64,000 nt of DNA from Bosea sp. RAC05 (GTDB lineage Bacteria > Pseudomonadota > Alphaproteobacteria > Rhizobiales > Beijerinckiaceae). Below the pieces are notes generated by a model. It was not told where the DNA came from. It saw only the letters and a program-made list of their open reading frames with translations, and made no database searches. Where the stretch lies: contig NZ_CP016464.1 in NCBI RefSeq assembly GCF_001713455.1, forward strand, positions 4,016,001 through 4,080,000, in the 5' to 3' direction. Positions 9,237 through 16,733 of the stretch are shown in pieces (within the stretch, counting starts at the first letter, position 1; the number at the start of each line of letters is the position of its first letter). The position numbers and the translations under genes were made by a program.

Positions 9237-9689
9237 ATGACTACGCCTCGCTCGCATCCCCGCCCGGCACTGGTGCCCGAGCTTTATGTCACCGCCTTGC
9301 CCGCGAGCCTCGCCTTCTGGCGCGACCTGCTCGGTTTCCGCGTGCTCTACGACCGCCCCGAGCAGGGTTTCGCCGCGATCGAGCGCGACGGGGTCGAGTT
9401 CATGCTGGAGGAATACGAGACCGGCCCCTCCGAGCGCTGCTGGGATACCGGACCCCGCGAAAAGCCCTACGGACGCGGCATCAATTTCGAGATCACGGTC
9501 GTCGACGTCGCCCCCCTCCTGACGGCTCTGCAGCAGGCCGCATGGCCGCTCTTCTTCGGCCCCGAGGAGCGCTGGTACCGGATCAGCGTGTCCGAAGAGA
9601 CCGGCGTCCATCAATTTCTGGTTCAGGATCCCGATGGCTATCTGCTGCGGTTCTCGCAACCGCTCGGCCGCAGGCTGCTCTCCGCCTAG
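9237..9689 (+). CDS. VOC superfamily (glyoxalase/bleomycin-resistance-like) protein
   Basis: A 150-residue protein with the paired beta-alpha-beta-beta-beta units of the vicinal-oxygen-chelate fold: module one around PELYVTALPASLAFWRDLLGF to GVEFMLEEY, module two around GINFEITVVDVAPLLTAL to QDPDGYLLRF. It most resembles bleomycin-resistance-type binding proteins and lacks an obvious complete set of glyoxalase metal ligands. The ATG at 9237 lies 7 bp after the dehydrogenase gene, so they are almost certainly co-transcribed. Its job, whether resistance or a biosynthetic step in the run, is open. Confidence 0.82.
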   Translation: MTTPRSHPRPALVPELYVTALPASLAFWRDLLGFRVLYDRPEQGFAAIERDGVEFMLEEYETGPSERCWDTGPREKPYGRGINFEITVVDVAPLLTALQQAAWPLFFGPEERWYRISVSEETGVHQFLVQDPDGYLLRFSQPLGRRLLSA

Positions 9690-9720
9690 CCTTCACTGAA
9701 ACCAACCCCAAGGAACGCCC

Positions 9721-10122
9721 ATGTTCTCCGTCGAAGTCCGCGACCGCATCATGATCGGCCACTCCCTGCCCGATCCTTTCTTTGGCCCTGCCCAGAACAT
9801 GCACGGGGCGACCTTCGTCGTCGACGTCGCCTTCTTCCGGCCGACGCTGACGAAGCAGAACGTGGTCGTCGACATCGGCGCCGCGCTCGACGTGCTGAAC
9901 AAGACGCTGAAGCCGCTGAACTACCAGAACCTCGACGTGCTGCCGCAGTTCGCCGGCGTGCTGACGACCACCGAATTTCTCTGCAAATACATCTTCGACG
10001 CCATGGCCGCCGCGGCGAAATCCGGCGCGCTCGGGCAGGACGGCGCGGGGCTTTCCCGCATCCGCGTGACGCTGCACGAGACGGATCTCGCCCGGGCGAG
10101 CTACGAGGGCGCGCTCGCGTGA
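9721..10122 (+). CDS. 6-pyruvoyl-tetrahydropterin synthase-like protein with altered active site
   Basis: A 133-residue protein of the PTPS/QueD (T-fold) family. The frame of the fold is clear: His14 in GHSLP, His28 in NMHGATF and a C-terminal LHETD carrying the pterin-anchoring Glu. Odd points: the third zinc His of the usual HGH motif is Ala30, the nucleophilic Cys before that motif is missing, and the central Asp-His-His motif reads LNYQNLD. So ordinary 6-pyruvoyl or 6-carboxy tetrahydropterin synthase chemistry is unlikely. It overlaps the glycosyltransferase start by 4 bp (GTGA). I infer a divergent catalyst or a pterin-binding protein. Confidence 0.85.
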   Translation: MFSVEVRDRIMIGHSLPDPFFGPAQNMHGATFVVDVAFFRPTLTKQNVVVDIGAALDVLNKTLKPLNYQNLDVLPQFAGVLTTTEFLCKYIFDAMAAAAKSGALGQDGAGLSRIRVTLHETDLARASYEGALA

Positions 10123-11183
10123 GCGCGATCGCCTTCGCCATCCCCGGCGACATCGACCTGCCGACGGGCGGCTACGGCTACGACCGGCGGCTGCTGGCGG
10201 AATGGCGCGCGATGGGCATCCCGGCCCAGCACGTCGCCTTGCCGGGCTCCTTCCCGTTTCCAACGCAGGATGACCTGGCCACGACCGGCCGCGCGATCCT
10301 CTCGCAACCCTATGACGATGTGCTGCTGATCGACGGGCTGGCCTATGGCGCCTTTCCCGAGGGGATCGCAGCGGGTCTCGCCGGACGCGTCGTCGCCCTC
10401 GTCCATCACCCGCTCGGGCTGGAGACGGGTCATGCGCCGGAGACCGCCAAGGCTCTGCTCGCCCGCGAGGCAGCGGCGCTGCGCTATGCGCGTGCGGTGG
10501 TGACGACCAGCCCGGCGACAAAGCGGCTGCTGGCCTCCGATTTCGGCGTCCCCGAGGCGCGCATCGCCATCGCGCTGCCCGGCGTCGATCCCGCGCCACG
10601 CGCCACGGGCTCGGCGGAGGATCAGCCCCTGCACCTTCTGGCCGTGGGCTCGGTCGTCCCGCGCAAAGGCTACCGCGTCCTTGTCGAAGCCCTCTCCGGC
10701 CTGCGCGGGCGCGACTGGCGACTGACCATCGTCGGCGCGACCGACCGCGCACCGGAGACAACGCGCGACCTCATCGTCGCGATCGCGGCCGCGGATCTGG
10801 GCGGGCGGATCGACCTTCTCGGCGCCATCCCGGACGCCGCGCTGGCGGAGGCCTATGCCCGAGCCGACCTCTTCGTGATGCCCTCGCTCTTCGAGGGCTA
10901 CGGCATGGTGCTGACCGAGGCGCTGGCGCGCGGCCTGCCGATTCTCTGCACGACCGGTGGCGCCGCCGCCGAGACCGCCCCCGACGATGCCGCGCTGAAA
11001 GTGGCGCCGGGCGACGCGACGGCCCTTGCCAAGGCCCTGGCAAGCCTGATTGATGCGCCGGCTCGGCGCCGGGCGATGGCCGATGCGGCCTGGGCGGCCG
11101 CCGATGCCTTGCCACGCTGGCGCGACACGGCGGCGATCGTCGCTGGCGTGTGTCTGCCCGGTTTCGGGCAAAAGGGGGACTGA
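10119..11183 (+). CDS. Glycosyltransferase family 4 (GT-B fold)
   Basis: A 354-residue retaining glycosyltransferase. The C-terminal half has the GT4 core: LHLLAVGSVVPRKGYRVLVEAL, then YARADLFVMPSLFEGYGMVLTEALARGLPILCT, with the E-x7-E type nucleotide-sugar motif. The N-terminal acceptor half includes VALVHHPLGLETG. The GTG start at 10119 overlaps the stop of the PTPS-like gene, and its own stop overlaps the ATG of the methyltransferase (TGATG), so three genes are translationally coupled. In that company a small-molecule acceptor such as a pterin is plausible; a polysaccharide role is the alternative. Confidence 0.88.
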   Translation: MSAIAFAIPGDIDLPTGGYGYDRRLLAEWRAMGIPAQHVALPGSFPFPTQDDLATTGRAILSQPYDDVLLIDGLAYGAFPEGIAAGLAGRVVALVHHPLGLETGHAPETAKALLAREAAALRYARAVVTTSPATKRLLASDFGVPEARIAIALPGVDPAPRATGSAEDQPLHLLAVGSVVPRKGYRVLVEALSGLRGRDWRLTIVGATDRAPETTRDLIVAIAAADLGGRIDLLGAIPDAALAEAYARADLFVMPSLFEGYGMVLTEALARGLPILCTTGGAAAETAPDDAALKVAPGDATALAKALASLIDAPARRRAMADAAWAAADALPRWRDTAAIVAGVCLPGFGQKGD

Positions 11184-12022
11184 TGGCCGGATTTTCTCCC
11201 GAGTGGCTGGGCCTGCGCGAGCCGGCCGATCACGCCGCCCGCAATCCGCAGGTGCTCGGGGCCGTGGGCGCGCATTTCGCCGGCCGCGGCTCGCTGACGG
11301 TCGTCGATCTCGGCTGCGGCGCGGGCTCGAACCTGCGCGGCACCTATGCCGCCTTGCCGGCGCGCCAGCACTGGACGCTGGTCGATCACGACGAGCGCCT
11401 GCTCGCTGCCACCCGCGAGACACTGTCGGGCTGGGCCGACGAAGCCCGCGAGCAGGGCGAGGAACTCGTCCTCACCAAGGGCGAGCACCTGATCACCGTC
11501 GATACCCGCCAGGCCGATCTCAACACCGATCTCGAATGGGTCCTCGGCTGGCAGCCCGATCTCGTCACCGCCGCCGCGCTGTTCGACCTGACCTCCCGGC
11601 GCTGGCTCGAGCGCTTCGTTGCCGGCCTGACCAGCCTGCGCCTGCCGCTCTACACGGTGCTGACCTATGACGGGCGCGAGATCTGGCAGCCGCCCCACCC
11701 CGCCGATGCGCCGATGCTGGCCGCGTTCAAGCACCATCAGCGCGGCGACAAGGGCTTCGGCCCGGCTGCTGGCCCCGAGGCCACGGACGTGATGGCGGAG
11801 GCCTTCCGCAAGTCAGGCTTCGCGGTTTCGATCGGCGACAGCGCCTGGCGTCTCGATGCCCGCAGCGGCGATCTGGCGCAGGTGCTGGCGAAGGGCATCG
11901 CCGAGGCCGTCCTGGAAACCGGCCAGGTCGATCCCGCCACCGTCGCCGCTTGGCTGGCGGCCAAGACGCCCGAGGCCAAGGCGCTCGTCGGGCATCACGA
12001 TCTCTGGGCGCGGCCGGTCTGA
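11183..12022 (+). CDS. Class I SAM-dependent methyltransferase
   Basis: A 279-residue Rossmann-fold methyltransferase. Motif I is VVDLGCGAGSNLRG, the acidic second strand is TLVDHDERLLA, and PDLVTAAALFDLTSRRWLERF covers the next strand. A substrate-side segment with PLYTVLTYDGREIWQPPHP follows. It is coupled to the glycosyltransferase by TGATG and preceded by an AAAGGGGGA ribosome site. As last gene of the run it probably modifies the glycosylated product. It ends 8 bp before the convergent cytochrome b561 gene; no terminator was recognised in that gap. Confidence 0.87.
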   Translation: MAGFSPEWLGLREPADHAARNPQVLGAVGAHFAGRGSLTVVDLGCGAGSNLRGTYAALPARQHWTLVDHDERLLAATRETLSGWADEAREQGEELVLTKGEHLITVDTRQADLNTDLEWVLGWQPDLVTAAALFDLTSRRWLERFVAGLTSLRLPLYTVLTYDGREIWQPPHPADAPMLAAFKHHQRGDKGFGPAAGPEATDVMAEAFRKSGFAVSIGDSAWRLDARSGDLAQVLAKGIAEAVLETGQVDPATVAAWLAAKTPEAKALVGHHDLWARPV

Positions 12023-12030
12023 GACGGGCG

Positions 12031-12609
12031 CTAGCGCGGCCCGAGACCCGGCAGCATCCGGCGCAGCACCCCGTCCTTGCGGATCAGATGGTGGTAGAGC
12101 GCGGCGCCGACATGGGCGCAGACGAGCAGTCCCATCACGATGGCGAGCGTGCCATGGATGTCCAGAACCACCTTGGCCAAATCCTCGTTCGGAGCGGCCA
12201 GGGCGGGCAGGTTGAACAGCCCGAACACCGTCAGCGACGGGTAGAGCGAGACACCGACCCAGCCCAGCAGCGGCACGACCAGCAACAGCCCGTAGAGCAG
12301 CCAGTGGACCAGATGCGAGCCGGCCTTCTGCCACCACAGCAGCGTCGGCTCGTCGGGCGGCGCGCCCTTGAGCAGGCGATAGGCCAGCCGCCCGGCGACC
12401 AGCCACAGCACGAGGAAGCCCAGCAGCTTGTGCGAGCTGTACATCGCGTTCGTCAGCCCGTCCCAGATGTTCAGCGTGTTGCCACGGTAGGTCATGGCAA
12501 GGCCTGCGGGGATCATCGCCAAAACGACAGCGGCGGTAACCCAGTGCATGTGGCGCGCAGCGGCGCTGTAGACGGGGGCCGGGCTCGGCTCGCGGTTCGC
12601 CTGCGTCAT
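12031..12609 (-). CDS. Cytochrome b561
   Basis: A 192-residue four-helix membrane cytochrome b of the CybB family, which moves electrons between the quinone pool and periplasmic partners. Haem-ligand His residues occur in RHMHWVTA, SSHKLLGF, SHLVHWLLYG and near the C-terminus in HVGAALYHHLIRKDG, the typical spacing. Its position convergent with the methyltransferase gene and divergent from ribA suggests independent transcription. Known relatives oxidise superoxide; the substrate here is not visible. Confidence 0.9.
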   Translation of the reverse strand: MTQANREPSPAPVYSAAARHMHWVTAAVVLAMIPAGLAMTYRGNTLNIWDGLTNAMYSSHKLLGFLVLWLVAGRLAYRLLKGAPPDEPTLLWWQKAGSHLVHWLLYGLLLVVPLLGWVGVSLYPSLTVFGLFNLPALAAPNEDLAKVVLDIHGTLAIVMGLLVCAHVGAALYHHLIRKDGVLRRMLPGLGPR

Positions 12610-12680
12610 CGTCGCCTCCCTTTTGGCCTGCCGCTCGTGACGCCGGCTTCGACATTCATCCCGCGTTCAAAGTCGCGCTC

Positions 12681-12827
12681 CTATATGCCTTGCTGCGACA
12701 GGGCCTGTCACGCGCTTGGATGACGTCACGGATCGAACCGCGTGAAATGGATGCGCGATGGAACTGCCGTCACCTCAAGCACGTTTGATGGAAATCTGTG
12801 CAGCTCTGATCTATATCGCCTTGCTGC
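12681..12827 (+). promoter_or_regulatory. Upstream region of ribA with two repeated CTATAT elements
   Basis: The 282-bp gap between the divergent cytochrome b561 and ribA genes holds two near-identical elements: CTATATGCCTTGCTGC at 12681 and CTATATCGCCTTGCTGC at 12811, 130 bp apart. CTATAT is the favoured -10 box of alphaproteobacterial housekeeping promoters, so the second copy, 76 bp before the ribA start, could be its promoter. TTTGAT at 12784 is a possible but badly spaced -35. I see no FMN riboswitch consensus here. Confidence 0.35.
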
Positions 12828-12891
12828 CCGTAACAGCCTAACCCACCGCCGGGCGTGCTCTCCGAGCCGGCCCCATCTGACGGACAATCCG

Positions 12892-14019
12892 ATGCTTCAG
12901 TCGCGTACGCTGTTCGGACGCCCGCTCGAGACGAGCCTCGTGGCGGTAGACCGGGCCATTTCAGAATTTCGTGCCGGACGACCTGTGCTGTTGCGCGCGG
13001 GCGACGCTCTGGTGCTGGCCCTCTCGGCCGAACTGGCGGACGCCCAGCTCGTGGCCCGGCTCGAGGCGCTCGCGGGCGGCAAGGCGTCTCTGGCGCTGAC
13101 CCCGGCACGTCTGCGCCGGCTTGGCGCGAAGAACCGCACGGAAACCGGCATCCTCGCCATGCCGACGCTGGATCTCGCCCGTATCGAGATGCTGGCGCTC
13201 AAGATCGACGGCAAGGTCGATGCGCCCGTCGCTCCGGCCTCGGCGCTCGACGACGCCGCGCTCGAACTTTCCCGTCTGTCGCTCGTGCTTCCGGCGACGA
13301 TCATCGTCCCGGTGAGCGCGGCCCAGGTCGCGGGCGAGCCCCTGATCGAGGTCGCGATCGAGGCTGTGAACAGCTACCGTGCCGCCCAGGCCGCGACGCT
13401 GGCCATCGTCGGCCGCGCGCCGGTTCCTCTCGAGGGCGCGGCCGAGACCGAATTCGTCGTCTTCCGCGGCGGCGAGGGCCTGCGCGACCAGGTCGCGATC
13501 ATCGTCGGCAATCCCGATCTGACCGCCGCCGTGCCGGTGCGCCTGCATTCGGCCTGCCTGACGGGTGACCTGTTCGGCTCGCTGAAATGTGACTGCGGTG
13601 ACCAGCTGCGCGAGACCGTGCAGTGGATGGCCGAGAACGAGGGCGGAATTCTGCTCTATCTCGACCAGGAGGGCCGTGGAAACGGCATCTCCAACAAGAT
13701 GCGCGCCTACAAGCTGCAGAGCCAGGGCTGGGACACCTATGATGCCGACGAGGTGCTGGGCTTCGATCTCGACCAGCGCCAGTTCGACTTCGCCGCGACG
13801 ATGCTCAAGCAGCTTGGCGTCACCCGCGTTACCGCGCTGACCAACAACCCGCTGAAGGTCGGCGCGATCAAGGCGGCCGGTGTCGAGGTCGTCGGCACGC
13901 AGCGCGTGCTCGGGCGGCCCAACGTCCACAATGTCCGCTATCTCGCCTCCAAGCGGGACCGCGCCGGCCATTCGATCGACATGGACGCGCTGATGGCGCG
14001 GGCCGCGCCGAAGGATTGA
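12892..14019 (+). CDS. ribA: GTP cyclohydrolase II with degenerate RibB-like N-terminal domain
   Basis: A 375-residue protein. The C-terminal half is GTP cyclohydrolase II, which opens GTP to a formylaminopyrimidine-type product: zinc Cys residues in LHSACLTGDLFGSLKCDCGDQ, catalytic LDQEGRGNGISNKMRAYKLQ, and GFDLDQRQFDFAA. The N-terminal 170 residues follow the outline of dihydroxybutanone-phosphate synthase (FRAGRPVLL where RibB has its first strand), but the DDEDRENEGD active-site loop is gone, so that half should be inactive. The ATG at 12892 follows a weak ribosome site. Placement after the PTPS-like/glycosyltransferase run suggests it could feed a pterin-like route as well as riboflavin. 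Confidence 0.9.
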   Translation: MLQSRTLFGRPLETSLVAVDRAISEFRAGRPVLLRAGDALVLALSAELADAQLVARLEALAGGKASLALTPARLRRLGAKNRTETGILAMPTLDLARIEMLALKIDGKVDAPVAPASALDDAALELSRLSLVLPATIIVPVSAAQVAGEPLIEVAIEAVNSYRAAQAATLAIVGRAPVPLEGAAETEFVVFRGGEGLRDQVAIIVGNPDLTAAVPVRLHSACLTGDLFGSLKCDCGDQLRETVQWMAENEGGILLYLDQEGRGNGISNKMRAYKLQSQGWDTYDADEVLGFDLDQRQFDFAATMLKQLGVTRVTALTNNPLKVGAIKAAGVEVVGTQRVLGRPNVHNVRYLASKRDRAGHSIDMDALMARAAPKD

Positions 14020-14104
14020 GCCGCGCCAGGGCGCGCGCCATGGCGCCGACGCGGGCTTGCGAGAAGGACTTGAACGCGATGACGACTTCGGGCACCGCAG
14101 CCTG

Positions 14105-16531
14105 ATGTCGCCCCCGCCGAGCCCGCCATCCGCCGTCCCGGCCGCGCCCTGGCCCCTCGCCCGGGTCGCCGCCATCGTCGTCCTCGCCTGGATCGCGCTG
14201 TCCTGGCCCTGGCTTTCCGGCGTCGTCACCATTCCCTGGGACGCCAAGGCGCATTTCCAGCCGCAGCTGCAGTTCCTGGCGGAAGCCTGGCACAGCGGCC
14301 GATCGCCCTTCTGGACTCCTTACGTCTTCGCCGGCTCGCCGCAGATCGCCGATCCGCAATCGCTGATCTTCTCGCCGCCCTTCGCCCTGATCGCCGCGCT
14401 CGAACCCGCTCCCGGCTTCCGGCTCGGAGACGGGGCGGTGCTCGGCACCCTGCTGGCCGGCGCGCTCGCCTTCGTCGTCATCTTCCGCGACCGCGACTGG
14501 CACCCGGCGGGCGCGGTCGTCGCGGCCCTCGCCTTTGCCTTCGGGGCGGCGGCCGCCTGGCGCATCCAGCATATCGGCCAGGTGCTCAGCCTCGGCTATT
14601 TCGCCATCACGCTCGCGCTGATCGCACGGGCGCTGGAGCGCGGCTCGCTGGCCTACGGCTTTGCCGCGGGCATCGTCGCTGGCTTCATGGTGCTCGGCCG
14701 CGACCAGGTCGCGTTGCTCGGCGTCTATGTCCTGGCCGGGCTGGTGATCGCCGCCATCGCCATGGCGCGCCAGCCCTGGCGGGCGCTGAAGACGAGCCTG
14801 CTGCCTCTGCTGGCAGGCGGGCTCGGCGCGGTGCTGGTCGCGACCGTGCCGATCCTGCTCACGGCCGTGCTGGCGGAGGGCTCGAACCGCCCGGCGATCG
14901 ACCTGATCGGCGCCGGCAAGGGCTCGCTGCACCCGGCCGCCCTGCTGACGGGGCTCTTCGCCAATCTCTTCGGCGCGGCCGGCCCGCTGGAGAATTTCTG
15001 GGGCGCGCCGAGCCCCGCCTTCGAGGCCCGCTTTGGCCCCCAGGACCTCTATCTCGCCCGCAACATGAGCCAGCTCTATCTCGGGCTGATCCCGATGGGG
15101 CTCATCCTGACCATCGGCGTCGTCCGCGGCGCCCTGCTGCGCCGCGAGATCGTCGCGCTCAGCGTCGCGGCCCTGCTCGTGCTGATCTTCGCGCTCGGGC
15201 GCTTCACCCCGGGTTTCCGCCTGCTGTTCGAACTTCCCGGAATCTCCTTCTACCGCCGCCCCGCCGACGCGCTCTTCATCCTCGGTGCGCTCCTGGCCCT
15301 GCTCGGCGGCTATCTCACCCATCTCGTCATGACCGATGCCGCGCCGCGCGCGAGGCCCTGGCAGCGCATCCTCGAGGTCGCGATCTTCACGGGTGCGCTC
15401 GCACTCGCGCTCTGGCTGGCCTGGACGGTGGGGCGCCTGTCGGTGGCGGCCGTGCCGCTGGTCACCGCGCTGCTCTGCGGCGTGCTCGCCATTGGCGCAC
15501 TCGTCGCCGCGCGCGGCTTTGCCCTGCGCGGAGCGGGACTGGCGGCGGCGATCGTGCTGGCCGCGACCCTGACCATCGACCTCTCGGTCAACAATGGTCC
15601 CAGCGAATCCACCGCCCTCCCCGCGCAGGATTACGACGTGCTGCGCGCCGACAGCGGCAACGAGACCATCGCCCTGCTCAAGAGCGAGACCGCCGGCACC
15701 GCCGGCCCCGACCGGCGCGACCGCATCGAACTCGCCGGCATCGGCTTCCACTGGCCCAATGCCAGCCTCGTCCACCGGCTCGACAACACGCTCGGCTACA
15801 ACCCGCTGCGGCTCGGGATCTACAGTAAGGCCACCGGCGCCGGCGATCATGTCGCCCTGCCCGACCAGCGCACCTTCTCGCCGCTGATGCCGGGCTACCG
15901 CTCCCTGCTCGCCGACATGCTCGGCCTGCGCTTCATCGCCACCGGCGTGCCCGTCGAGCAGATCGACAAGGCGCTGAAGCCCGGCGACCTGACCCTGCTC
16001 GCCCGCACGCCCGACGCCTATGTCTACGAGAACCCGCGCGCGCTGCCCCGCGTGCTCTTGGTAACGAAAGCCGAGACCGCCGATTTCGACGCGATCCTCG
16101 CCACCGGCCAGTGGCCCTCAGGCTTCGACCCGCGCCGGACCGTGCTGCTCGACCGCGCCCTGCCGCCCCTGCCGCACGACCCGCTGGCGACCGGGCGGCC
16201 TGCGGGCACAGCGGCACCCGCGGGGGCGAACCCACCCGGCCAGAGCCCGGCCGGCAGCGTCCGCATTGCCGAATACGGCACCACCGAGGTGACGCTTCGG
16301 GTCGAGGCGCCCCAGGGCGGTTATGTCGTGCTCAACGATGTCTGGCACCCCTGGTGGCAGGTCGAGATCGATGGCGCCCCGGCCGAAATCATGCGCGCCA
16401 ACGTCCTGTTCAGGGCCGTCGCCGTCCCGCCGGGCCGCTCGACGGTGCGCTTCGTGTTCAAGCCGTTCCGGGGGCTGTTCCAGGATCTCGGGAAGCGGCT
16501 CCGGGCGGGGAAGGCCCAGGTCGCAGGCTAG
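14105..16531 (+). CDS. YfhO-like multi-pass membrane protein
   Basis: An 808-residue integral membrane protein with about 13 helices and a C-terminal periplasmic beta domain (GGYVVLNDVWHPWWQVEIDG to FVFKPFRG), the arrangement of YfhO-type GT-C glycosyltransferase-like proteins. The early loop after helix one has IPWDAKAHFQPQL, an acidic lumenal motif expected of lipid-phosphosugar-using GT-C enzymes. The ATG at 14105 is chosen because the first helix follows shortly; an in-frame TTG at 14057 would add 16 polar residues. It starts 85 bp after ribA on the same strand. It probably decorates a surface polymer; the substrate is unknown. Confidence 0.82.
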   Translation: MSPPPSPPSAVPAAPWPLARVAAIVVLAWIALSWPWLSGVVTIPWDAKAHFQPQLQFLAEAWHSGRSPFWTPYVFAGSPQIADPQSLIFSPPFALIAALEPAPGFRLGDGAVLGTLLAGALAFVVIFRDRDWHPAGAVVAALAFAFGAAAAWRIQHIGQVLSLGYFAITLALIARALERGSLAYGFAAGIVAGFMVLGRDQVALLGVYVLAGLVIAAIAMARQPWRALKTSLLPLLAGGLGAVLVATVPILLTAVLAEGSNRPAIDLIGAGKGSLHPAALLTGLFANLFGAAGPLENFWGAPSPAFEARFGPQDLYLARNMSQLYLGLIPMGLILTIGVVRGALLRREIVALSVAALLVLIFALGRFTPGFRLLFELPGISFYRRPADALFILGALLALLGGYLTHLVMTDAAPRARPWQRILEVAIFTGALALALWLAWTVGRLSVAAVPLVTALLCGVLAIGALVAARGFALRGAGLAAAIVLAATLTIDLSVNNGPSESTALPAQDYDVLRADSGNETIALLKSETAGTAGPDRRDRIELAGIGFHWPNASLVHRLDNTLGYNPLRLGIYSKATGAGDHVALPDQRTFSPLMPGYRSLLADMLGLRFIATGVPVEQIDKALKPGDLTLLARTPDAYVYENPRALPRVLLVTKAETADFDAILATGQWPSGFDPRRTVLLDRALPPLPHDPLATGRPAGTAAPAGANPPGQSPAGSVRIAEYGTTEVTLRVEAPQGGYVVLNDVWHPWWQVEIDGAPAEIMRANVLFRAVAVPPGRSTVRFVFKPFRGLFQDLGKRLRAGKAQVAG

Positions 16532-16733
16532 TCCCAGCGCGGGATGCTCCCTGCCTCGCCACCGGTCCGCCCCGCAGGCTTGAATGGCTCTTTCGGCAGG
16601 CTAGAGTTGAGGGCTCACGGTCGTCGGCACGGACGTGTTGTGCGGGGCCGGCGGCGCCCGGTCCGGACTGACGGCCCATCGGGAGACCAGCTTGGCGATC
16701 AGGGAGCAAACTGCCTCGCCAGCCGCCAGCAAG

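Noticed and set aside
12610..12891. FMN riboswitch before ribA
   Set aside because: I see none of the conserved RFN-element blocks; only two CTATAT-type repeats.
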